5,169 nucleotides of DNA from Eubacteriales bacterium. Lineage in GTDB: Bacteria; Bacillota_A; Clostridia; Lachnospirales; Lachnospiraceae. The stretch lies in the NCBI GenBank assembly GCA_030527765.1, contig JAUNAE010000273.1:1-5169 (forward strand), read 5' to 3'. This document shows, piece by piece, positions 1-5,049 of this stretch. Position 1 is the stretch's first letter. Each line of letters begins with the position of its first letter. A program made the position numbers and the translations under genes. The notes beneath the pieces were generated by a model. The model was not told where the DNA came from, made no database searches, and saw only the letters and a list, made by a program, of their open reading frames with translations.

Positions 1-939
1 GCTGAATATGCACCGAAGCATATGGACTTCTTAAATAACGACTGCGCACCGGACCTGATGCGATTTATGCAGGCGAAAATAAGGGGTAAGAAGACATCTA
101 GTTACTATGGCTTTTTAAAGGGAATCGAAGTCAAAGACATTGCTGATTTTTCAGATGATCAGGAGTCGTTTATTAAGATATGTTCAGAGCTGCTGCCGCT
201 GGTAAGACCACATGAGTATGTAGTGATGAAGTATCTTTTAGATGAAAAGCAGTCTGTCAGTGACATGGAACAGATCTTGCGACAAGAGGTAGTAAAGGTC
301 ACTGGGGAAGAGATAGCACATACATTCAAGTTTATGCTGAAAGAAGGCTTGATCGTAGAACAGGATCAGCTGCTTACCCTGAACGTGCAGATGGATGATC
401 AGCTAAGAGAATATATGGAAGACCTGCTGGAGTATGGATTGACTCAGTATGAAAGCACCTATAAGCATGCAGAGAAATTTGTACTGTGGCATAACTACAG
501 AAAAGATCAAGTACAGAGAAAACTGCTGAAAACCCCAGGCGATAAGATGAAGGGAACTTATTTTTATGATGATTATGCACTGGTTTTTGCAGGATTGAAG
601 AAAGACGCGTCCCTGGCAGAACGATTGCAGTACAAAGACAAGTTTCTAGCACCGAATCTGTTCCAGTGGGAGTGTGAGAACAATATCTCCCCAAAGGATT
701 TACAGGCGTTACGACTGTGTAAATATGTCCATCTGTTTATCAGAAAAGTAGATGAAGAACACGGCGTACGCTTGCCCTTTACCTACGTGGGAGATGGAAA
801 GTTTGATAACGAGCGAAAGCAGCTGAAAGAGGATTCATCGACAGGAAAGCAGAATGTAACATACCTGTACGATATCCATATGGATGAGACACTGCCGGAC
901 TATTTACAGTACGACTTTGGCCTCAGTGACATGGCATAA
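1..939 (+). CDS. DEAD/DEAH-type helicase, C-terminal DUF3427 region (5' end outside window)
   Basis: The reading frame is open from base 1 to a TAA at 937-939, giving 312 residues. The ATG at 22 has no Shine-Dalgarno site and the residues before it are in frame, so this is the 3' part of a longer gene. Bands such as ALVFAGLKKDASLAERLQYK, FQWECENNIS and LPFTYVGDGKF, and an ending in LPDYLQYDFGL, are the hallmarks I know for DUF3427. That domain closes proteins built as PLD-type nuclease, SF2 helicase, DUF3427. The nuclease and helicase motifs would lie left of the window and cannot be checked. Such enzymes are thought to act on DNA and often occur in mobile or defence-rich regions. The C-terminus looks complete. 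The stop abuts a dispersed repeat, and the next gene starts 109 nt on. The family call is strong; the enzymatic role is inferred. Confidence 0.88.
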   Translation, partial: AEYAPKHMDFLNNDCAPDLMRFMQAKIRGKKTSSYYGFLKGIEVKDIADFSDDQESFIKICSELLPLVRPHEYVVMKYLLDEKQSVSDMEQILRQEVVKVTGEEIAHTFKFMLKEGLIVEQDQLLTLNVQMDDQLREYMEDLLEYGLTQYESTYKHAEKFVLWHNYRKDQVQRKLLKTPGDKMKGTYFYDDYALVFAGLKKDASLAERLQYKDKFLAPNLFQWECENNISPKDLQALRLCKYVHLFIRKVDEEHGVRLPFTYVGDGKFDNERKQLKEDSSTGKQNVTYLYDIHMDETLPDYLQYDFGLSDMA

Positions 940-949
940 ATGTCTCGGT

Positions 950-993
950 TGTTTCGGTGCCAGGCACCATTGAGTTGTTCTTAAATTTGGCAC
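950..993 (+). repeat. 44-bp dispersed repeat, copy 1, with a perfect 13-bp palindrome
   Basis: This 44-nt block aligns without gaps to 4327-4370, with 37 of 44 identical positions by hand count. It contains the perfect palindrome GGTGCCAGGCACC at 956-968, and it ends TTTGGCAC, as copy 2 does. GTGCCA (957-962) can also pair with TGGCAC (988-993), so two folds compete. The block begins 10 nt after the helicase stop codon and is preceded by a degenerate 9-nt duplicate of its own first bases (941-949). It resembles short non-coding dispersed repeats (REP- or MITE-like) of clostridial genomes. No transposase is present, so the mobility class is unknown. Confidence 0.75.
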
Positions 994-1048
994 AATTCAG
1001 ATGCATGACTGATGATCAGATACTGTTTGTGGGAGTAAATGAGAAATT

Positions 1049-1927
1049 ATGAACAGATGTAAAATATGCGGCAGCAAAGATGTCAGGATCTATATTGAGG
1101 GTGAAGGGGCTTATTGTCTTTCCTGCCACAATACCAGAATGCTTAGTAGGATGCGCATCGCAGATGAATTTCACTATCCTGAATTCATCTATATTATGGA
1201 TGATGAACAGGAACTGCATCAGTTTCAGCTGGAGCATTTAATTCTTGGGACTATTGTTCAGTGGCATGCTAATGAAACGGACAGCCACAGAAGCGTGACT
1301 GTTATTGCTGATGTATCAGAATCTGCCGGCAAGGGGCTGAACGCATTGCTGCGAAAAGCTGCAGATGTGGTCAGCTGCCGAACGATTGAGAAGATAAAGA
1401 AGACACGCCCGTTGTCTAATCTCCTGGAACGAGAAGATGGATATTATGCCCTTAAGGCAAAGGGAAATATGCGTATCGTGACAACGAATGGTGGTGTACA
1501 TTTTGAGATAGATGGGGAGTTATTTACTCCTGAGGAAACAGCCAAGATGCTGGAAGGGTATGATACCTTTCAAGTACAGTACCAGATCAGTGATGCATCA
1601 GAGGACATTCTCAGAAAAAATGAAATCCTTGTGCCGGAAGCTGTAGGGAAAGAGGTTCTGCTGGATGAACTGGAAATATTGTCTTTAGATCATTCAGACG
1701 AGAGAATGCGTATAGCGGGTACAGAAGCGCTTGAATTTGCCATTGGCTTCAGTTCTATAGAGCGCAAATTGCATCTTATGATTAGGTTCGGAGATCAAGA
1801 TATGCGCGATGAGGCAGAGCAGATCAAAGAACTGATTATCAGGCAGTTGAGAGATTTATCGTTTGAGAGCGAAGAACTCCGTGCGGAACTGATAGAGAGA
1901 ACCAGGCGGGCGATTGAAATCTGGTGA
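1049..1927 (+). CDS. Zinc-ribbon protein with C-terminal helical region, function unknown
   Basis: This 292-aa protein opens with a four-cysteine zinc ribbon: C4-x2-C7 and C23-x2-C26, separated by 15 residues. A short segment around 56-75 (HQFQLEHLILGTIVQWHANE) and a block around 150-185 with HFEIDGELFTPEETAKMLEG follow. That pattern reminds me of the DUF7685/DUF7713-type architecture of Bacillota zinc-ribbon proteins, but I recall this family only loosely. The C-terminal 80 residues are charged and helical. There is no signal peptide or membrane segment, so it should be cytoplasmic. A GGGAG at 1031-1035 is the best Shine-Dalgarno site, with a long 13-nt spacing. The next gene starts 6 nt after the stop, so the two are probably co-translated. 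A role in nucleic acid or protein binding fits the zinc ribbon but is not shown. The gene is almost certainly real. Confidence 0.85.
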   Translation: MNRCKICGSKDVRIYIEGEGAYCLSCHNTRMLSRMRIADEFHYPEFIYIMDDEQELHQFQLEHLILGTIVQWHANETDSHRSVTVIADVSESAGKGLNALLRKAADVVSCRTIEKIKKTRPLSNLLEREDGYYALKAKGNMRIVTTNGGVHFEIDGELFTPEETAKMLEGYDTFQVQYQISDASEDILRKNEILVPEAVGKEVLLDELEILSLDHSDERMRIAGTEALEFAIGFSSIERKLHLMIRFGDQDMRDEAEQIKELIIRQLRDLSFESEELRAELIERTRRAIEIW

Positions 1928-1933
1928 ATAACT

Positions 1934-2761
1934 ATGAATGTAGATAAACAGGTTTTGCAGCGTATGCAGGCGGAAATAGAAGGGCTTCGTGAAGAGAACG
2001 GGGAATTAAGAAGTCAGCTAGATGCAGCCTATGATTTATTAGGGGTAACAGCACATAGCAGGGATAAAGAAAAAACTCTTCTGGAAAAGGAATGGGAGGA
2101 GATACAGAGGAATCTCCATGACCTGAGTCTGGAGCCGTACATAGATGATCAGATACAGATCACGAGGGTATGGAATATGGCTGAAAACCTTCTGCAACAG
2201 TTAAAGCCGGAGTGCGAAAGCTGGGAGCTGAGAAGTGACATTATTAAAGATTTGGTCAGTCATGGTTATTATGATGAGTATGGATGCGCTGACCCACTGA
2301 TGGATCTGAGTCGATTTCTTATGAGCTGTCCGGCAGAAGAATTGGAGATAGCAGACTGGTTAATGCAGCATAAGGAGTCTTCTGACTACATTACGCTGGC
2401 TAAGGAATTATATCGGAAGAATAATAAAAGAGATAAGTATATTGCTGCAGCGGTAGATACACTGCAGAGTAGTACAGGAAATTACTGGGAGCTGATTAAG
2501 TACCTGGAAATGATTGGTGAGCATGACCGGGCTATCATTACCGGTCTGCAGGCAATCGAACTGAAAAAGGACAAGGCTTATTTCAACGAACGGAAGAGCA
2601 ATGAAATCATGATCTTTCTGATCAAAAATTTGTATCGCAGTGGTGATCTGGAACAGGCAAGGATTTTGTATGCCAGGGCAAAGCGGCGTGCAGCATATCA
2701 CATAGGTATTATCAACAATGCACTTGAGAAAGCGGGTATAAATATTTCGCTATTAGGATAA
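1934..2761 (+). CDS. Coiled-coil and TPR-like helical repeat protein, function unknown
   Basis: This 275-aa protein begins with a coiled coil at about residues 5-35, rich in Q/E/L heptads (LQRMQAEIEGLREENGELRS). The rest is entirely helical. Two stretches have TPR/SEL1-like spacing: about 184-211 (YWELIKYLEMIGEHDRAIIT and on) and 222-255 (from NEIMIFLIKNLYRSGDLEQA). There are no catalytic motifs, signal peptide or membrane segments. It is probably a cytoplasmic scaffold or adaptor. It starts 6 nt after the zinc-ribbon gene, and GGTGA at 1923-1927, which includes that gene's stop, is a usable Shine-Dalgarno site. This argues for one operon and perhaps a shared complex. The helical style resembles the C-terminal half of SWIM-family proteins, one of which is encoded downstream, but I cannot show homology by eye. 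Confidence 0.84.
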   Translation: MNVDKQVLQRMQAEIEGLREENGELRSQLDAAYDLLGVTAHSRDKEKTLLEKEWEEIQRNLHDLSLEPYIDDQIQITRVWNMAENLLQQLKPECESWELRSDIIKDLVSHGYYDEYGCADPLMDLSRFLMSCPAEELEIADWLMQHKESSDYITLAKELYRKNNKRDKYIAAAVDTLQSSTGNYWELIKYLEMIGEHDRAIITGLQAIELKKDKAYFNERKSNEIMIFLIKNLYRSGDLEQARILYARAKRRAAYHIGIINNALEKAGINISLLG

Positions 2762-2803
2762 GCGATTATTGCGGGGGAAAAAGATCCCTCTGACCTGTAT
2801 GCT

Positions 2804-2860
2804 CTACAGTAAGCAGCTGTAGTGGAAATAAATGGTTGTTTCGTATGAGGGGCTGCTTAC
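2804..2860 (+). promoter_or_regulatory. Two mutually exclusive hairpins in the leader of the SWIM gene
   Basis: In the 165-nt gap after the TPR-like gene, CTACAG (2804-2809) is a perfect inverted repeat of CTGTAG (2817-2822) with a 7-nt loop. The overlapping segment GTAAGCAGC (2809-2817) is a perfect inverted repeat of GCTGCTTAC (2852-2860) with a 34-nt loop. The two stems share bases and cannot form together, a layout that resembles attenuators. Five T residues (2868-2872) lie 7 nt beyond the second stem, too far for a textbook terminator. No ligand-binding motif is recognised and I see no convincing promoter. A regulatory role is inference only. Confidence 0.3.
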
Positions 2861-2913
2861 ATCACTATTTTTCTAAACCGCGTGTAGTCATTGGTACCGG
2901 TATCTCATAAGAA

Positions 2914-2919
2914 AGAGGA
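2914..2919 (+). promoter_or_regulatory. Shine-Dalgarno site fixing the start of the SWIM gene
   Basis: AGAGGA sits 7 nt before the ATG at 2927. The frame extends upstream to a TTG at 2891, but that codon has no ribosome site. SWIM-family proteins normally begin close to the FFEPHILDRG segment, which the ATG at 2927 gives. Confidence 0.8.
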
Positions 2920-2926
2920 TAAGATC

Positions 2927-3772
2927 ATGTTATGGTACAGGTTTTTTGAACCTCATATTTTAGATAGAGGCGAAGCGTATTATCAGGATGGCTGCGTAAC
3001 ATCGTTCAAGTTTACTGAAACGGGAATTGATGCCCAGGTGGAAGGAGAGTACCTGTATCATATCTCTATCGAACTGGATGGCGGGCATGTAAAAGATATG
3101 AGCTGTGACTGTCCTTATGCGAGAAGTGGCGAGAATTGCAAACATATGGCAGCGGTGCTGTTTCAGTACGAGGAGATGCTGGCAGAGGAGGATTTTTCAT
3201 CGGACAGTGAGGAGTCAGACGATACAGATGACGATGATGAGTTGTATGCGTCGGATAGCGATGAAGTGGCAGAACTTGTCAGCCGTATTCCTGAAGAAGA
3301 GTGTCGAAATATCCTGATTGACTATGTGCGGCAGGATGTTTCTCTTTACCATAAGCTGCAGATCCAATACACGGATAAGCTGAATAAGAGGCAGAAACGT
3401 GCGTTAAAAGAGGAAATCGATCATATAGTTCGAAATAACAGTTACAGAGGGTATGTAGACTGGAGGCAGGCGGATCAGTTTGTGTCTGAACTGACAGACT
3501 TTCTGGATGAAAAGGTTCGGCAGTTAATACAGCATAATGAGCTGGAGTTTGCCTTTGAGCTGACGAATGAAGTGTTCCATTGTGTTGGGACAATGGATAT
3601 GGATGATTCGTATGGAGGCTCTTCTGATGTAGCAAGCCAGTGCTATGAATACTGGAGACTGATCCTGGAGAGAAGTGACGAAACGCTGAAAAACAGGATG
3701 AAAAAGTGGTTCCGGATGCATCAGCATGGCTATGTGCTGGATGTTTACGAAGATTATCTGGAAGAGTTTTGA
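2927..3772 (+). CDS. SWIM zinc-finger protein, N-terminal part (probably shortened)
   Basis: From the ATG at 2927 the product has 281 residues. It starts MLWYRFFEPHILDRG, the usual opening of bacterial SWIM proteins. The SWIM metal site is plain: C60-x-C62-x8-C71-x-H73. SWIM fingers bind zinc and are thought to bind DNA or protein. A very acidic linker (about 82-113) follows, then helical sequence to residue 281. Bacterial members I know run to roughly 550-600 residues with a long helical C-terminal half. Here the protein stops at YEDYLEEF, and a typical SWIM C-terminus resumes at once in another frame (3772-4002). I read this as an internal loss of about 200 residues, an estimate from memory. 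It is cytoplasmic, and is probably expressed with the upstream zinc-ribbon and TPR-like genes or from the 165-nt gap. The finger is complete, so the fragment may still bind its target. Confidence 0.87.
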   Translation: MLWYRFFEPHILDRGEAYYQDGCVTSFKFTETGIDAQVEGEYLYHISIELDGGHVKDMSCDCPYARSGENCKHMAAVLFQYEEMLAEEDFSSDSEESDDTDDDDELYASDSDEVAELVSRIPEEECRNILIDYVRQDVSLYHKLQIQYTDKLNKRQKRALKEEIDHIVRNNSYRGYVDWRQADQFVSELTDFLDEKVRQLIQHNELEFAFELTNEVFHCVGTMDMDDSYGGSSDVASQCYEYWRLILERSDETLKNRMKKWFRMHQHGYVLDVYEDYLEEF

Positions 3773-4002
3773 TGTCTGAACTTATGCCGGAGGAAGCGAT
3801 TGAGTTCTACGCCAAGTATGTCGTAGATCAGGCAGACAGGGCTTATGATAGAAACGGATATAGATACCTGATGGCATATCTGAGAAAAATCCAGAGATGC
3901 ACAGGTGGAGCAGAAACGGCTATGTCCATTGCGAAGACGTGGAGAAGTGAGTATAAACGTAAATGGGCGATGATGGAAGAACTCACAAATGCGGGATTTT
4001 AA
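3772..4002 (+). CDS. C-terminal piece of a SWIM-family protein, translationally coupled
   Basis: The SWIM stop TGA (3770-3772) shares its A with an ATG at 3772, forming TGATG, a classic reinitiation overlap. GGAAGAG (3760-3766) gives a Shine-Dalgarno site 5 nt before it. The 76-aa product contains YLMAYLRKIQRCTGGAETAM and ends TWRSEYKRKWAMMEELTNAGF-like. I recall this pattern (YLRK..K..GG....IA..WR..Y..R.AMM.EL) as the extreme C-terminus of SWIM zinc-finger proteins. The frame is open further upstream, but that part overlaps the SWIM gene and has unlikely composition. It is either a pseudogene end left by an internal deletion, or a separately made subunit that could pair with the N-terminal part. 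A -1 slip at GAG-TTT-TGA would also fuse the two. I favour deletion with coupling. Confidence 0.6.
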   Translation: MSELMPEEAIEFYAKYVVDQADRAYDRNGYRYLMAYLRKIQRCTGGAETAMSIAKTWRSEYKRKWAMMEELTNAGF

Positions 4003-4019
4003 GGGAGTACAAACAAGAT

Positions 4020-4361
4020 ATGAATAATTTACCCGAGTATACAGAGGCAGATTGGAAATTGTTTCGCAAGAAGATTTCCGACTGGCAGGAAAGATATATG
4101 AAAGCATTGATACAGGAGTATGTAGAACTTCTAAGTGATGAAAGCAAGCATGCTTCAGATCGTTTTTGGGAATTAGAAGAGCGCATTCGGGCGGATAAGC
4201 AGGATACCGGAGTGATATGCGAAATGCGTCGCTCCCAGCTTGTTTACAATATGATTTCACTGGCTAGAGAAGGAGCAATTACCCAGGAAGATCTGGATGG
4301 TTTTAGTGAAGGATTAGTAGAGCGTGTGTCTCGGTGTCTGGGATCATTGAGTTGTTTTTAG
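4020..4361 (+). CDS. Small conserved helical protein whose C-terminus is encoded by a repeat
   Basis: The ATG at 4020 gives 113 residues beginning MNNLPEYTEADWKLFRKK. GGGAG at 4003-4007, just after the SWIM fragment's stop, is the ribosome site, with a rather long 12-nt spacing. The protein is helical and charged, with SDRFWELEERIRADK (about 46-60) and SQLVYNMISLAREGAITQED (about 72-91). It resembles a family of small cytoplasmic Bacillota proteins of unknown function, sometimes misnamed multidrug transporters although they have no membrane segment. The last 11 residues (VSRCLGSLSCF) and the TAG stop lie in the 44-bp repeat at 4327-4370, so the natural C-terminus has probably been replaced after residue 102. 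An in-frame extension to 3963 exists, but it overlaps the SWIM fragment and lacks a ribosome site. The gene is likely real; its function is unknown. Confidence 0.75.
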   Translation: MNNLPEYTEADWKLFRKKISDWQERYMKALIQEYVELLSDESKHASDRFWELEERIRADKQDTGVICEMRRSQLVYNMISLAREGAITQEDLDGFSEGLVERVSRCLGSLSCF

Positions 4362-4370
4362 ATTTGGCAC
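4327..4370 (+). repeat. 44-bp dispersed repeat, copy 2
   Basis: This is the gap-free match to 950-993, in the same orientation. ATTGAGTTGTT and ATTTGGCAC are identical in both copies, and the differences cluster in the palindrome. Here the palindrome is degraded (GGTGTCTGGGATC), so this copy should fold less well. It overlaps the 3' end of the small helical protein gene and gives that gene its stop codon. The two copies flank about 3.3 kb holding five reading frames. Confidence 0.75.
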
Positions 4371-4502
4371 TCCGGGATTTTCCGTGACGACGGATAATAA
4401 AAGGGATCAGGCGTTTATTCTGGCAAAGACGGGAAAGCGGATCTGTACTTAGCAGGTGGCATAGATGTCAGAGATCAGGATAGCAGGGGAAATGTATGAA
4501 GA
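4371..4502 (+). other. Degenerate stretch, likely remnant of an unknown gene
   Basis: I find no usable gene here. After stops at 4395-4400, one plus-strand frame is open to a TGA at 4497-4499 and reads GSGVYSGKDGKADLYLAGG then IDVRDQD. This looks like real protein sequence but has no start codon, and I do not recognise the family. It is in the same frame as the glycohydrolase remnant that follows, separated by the TGA. A different frame (4351-4455) is also open, but its composition is not protein-like. The best reading is the scar of a deleted gene between the repeat and the next remnant. Confidence 0.4.
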
Positions 4503-4709
4503 GGGTGTTTTGGATGCGGTGCATTTCAGAATGATGCACATGTGGTTTCATATCTTTTTTACCGTGCCATGAAGGATTTTCATTATGGTGGTAAGCGATT
4601 AGAAGATATGTTTCGTTCCATAGATTTCGCCGTGTTAGATCGTACTGCGGATCAGTATAATTTCAAAGAGTTTTTTCAAAATTTCAATGACTTTTATCGC
4701 AAAGATTAG
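4503..4709 (+). pseudogene. C-terminal remnant of a TIGR02452-like poly(ADP-ribose) glycohydrolase
   Basis: In the frame ending at TAG 4707-4709, about 68 residues are open. They begin GCFGCGAFQNDAHVVSYLF and continue with FRSIDFAVLDRTADQYNFKEF. The GxFGCGAFxND....VV...F block, followed by a distal FAV strand, matches the C-terminal part of bacterial macro-fold PARG-like proteins (TIGR02452/DUF2263). These remove ADP-ribose polymers or units from targets. A TGA at 4497-4499 lies just upstream, there is no start codon or ribosome site, and the catalytic N-terminal half is absent, so it should be inactive. The nearby ADP-ribosylglycohydrolase remnant supports the reading. The family call is from memory of the motif and is moderately sure. 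Confidence 0.55.
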
Positions 4710-4746
4710 AAATCATACTCAGCTGCAAAGAGTTTGTATGCTTGCC

Positions 4747-4751
4747 GGAGG
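4747..4751 (+). promoter_or_regulatory. Strong Shine-Dalgarno site before the ADP-ribosylglycohydrolase remnant
   Basis: GGAGG, continuing as GGAAG, lies 9 nt before the ATG at 4761. It picks that start over the ATG at 4734, which has no such site. An internal start at 4809 with AGGA 8 nt upstream is a weaker option. Confidence 0.6.
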
Positions 4752-4760
4752 GAAGTGTCA

Positions 4761-4964
4761 ATGATGAATGAGAATAATATAGTCAATGTTAACGATAGGA
4801 TGGTAACTATGGAAAAGGAAAATCCTGTCACAAATTCAGGAACAGCAGCATCTGTTCTACAGAAAAAGAAAACCATGGCGTCTGATTTGGACCGGATCCG
4901 CGGAAGTTTGATCGGCGGTGCTGTCGGTGATGCATTGGGGTATACCGTTGAAGAAACCGAATGA
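4761..4964 (+). pseudogene. N-terminal tip of an ADP-ribosylglycohydrolase (DraG-like), truncated
   Basis: The 67-residue product has an unconserved polar leader (about 1-42) and then DRIRGSLIGGAVGDALGYTV (from about 44). That is the N-terminal signature of the ADP-ribosylglycohydrolase/DraG family (RG.L.GGA.GDALG.PVE). These enzymes cut ADP-ribose off proteins or small molecules and are normally about 250-350 residues long. Here the frame ends at TGA 4962-4964, three codons after the VE that closes the signature, so the metal-binding and catalytic remainder is missing. The strong ribosome site suggests it was once well translated. A tail-like ORF in another frame follows at once, as if the middle had been deleted. 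The family assignment is firm; the fragment cannot be an active hydrolase. Confidence 0.75.
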
Positions 4965-5049
4965 AGCCTACGAAGAGGCACAGTGGGAACAGTATATGAT
5001 GGTGGCTGAAGAGCAGGCCGGGTATGGGAGCAGCAGAGGAGACGCATGA
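4930..5049 (+). pseudogene. 39-aa tail-like ORF, probably the 3' end of a lost gene
   Basis: This frame opens after a TGA at 4909-4911 and has an ATG at 4930 inside the glycohydrolase signature, without a ribosome site. The believable part starts near 4954: KKPNEAYEEAQWEQYMMVAE, then EQAGYGSSRGDA and TGA 5047-5049. The sequence is acidic and helical, like the end of a protein. It couples by ATGA to the next gene, as a genuine upstream gene in an operon would. It may be the C-terminus of the same ADP-ribosylglycohydrolase gene after an internal deletion and frame change, or of another deleted gene. I cannot decide between them. Confidence 0.4.
5038..5041 (+). promoter_or_regulatory. Ribosome site for the gene at the right edge
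   Basis: GGAG, within AGAGGAGA, lies 4 nt before the ATG at 5046. The spacing is short but workable. Together with the ATGA overlap it supports coupled translation. Confidence 0.5.

Noticed and set aside
22..24. ATG at 22 as the true start of the helicase-related gene
   Set aside because: The frame is open to base 1, there is no Shine-Dalgarno site, and the encoded region is an internal/C-terminal part of a much longer family.
974..1030. Promoter before the zinc-ribbon gene using TTGTTC or TTGGCA as -35
   Set aside because: No acceptable -10 box lies at a 16-18 nt spacing, and TTGGCA is part of the conserved repeat.
1011..2156. 13-bp exact match GATGATCAGATAC at 1011-1023 and 2144-2156
   Set aside because: One copy is coding (DDQIQ) and the flanks do not match; GATCAG words are common across the window, so chance is enough.
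2774..2790. GGGA/TCCC hairpin after the TPR-like gene as a terminator
   Set aside because: The stem is only 4 bp and no T-run follows.
2834..2843. GGTTGTTTCG shared with the repeat region at 947-956
   Set aside because: Only 10 bp match, with no further similarity, so it is not a third repeat copy.
2891..2926. TTG start adding 12 residues to the SWIM protein
   Set aside because: It has no ribosome site and the extra residues are unlike the family, while the ATG at 2927 has AGAGGA at a good distance.
3105..3317. Second plus-strand frame inside the SWIM gene
   Set aside because: Its Met/Arg/Thr-rich composition comes from reading the acidic linker out of frame; there is no ribosome site.
3279..3727. 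Minus-strand reading frames opposite the SWIM gene
   Set aside because: They are antisense shadows with His/Pro/Ser/Cys-rich composition, no ribosome sites and no recognisable motifs; the same holds for the minus-strand frames at 374-694, 2408-2701, 3754-4260 and 4706-5055.
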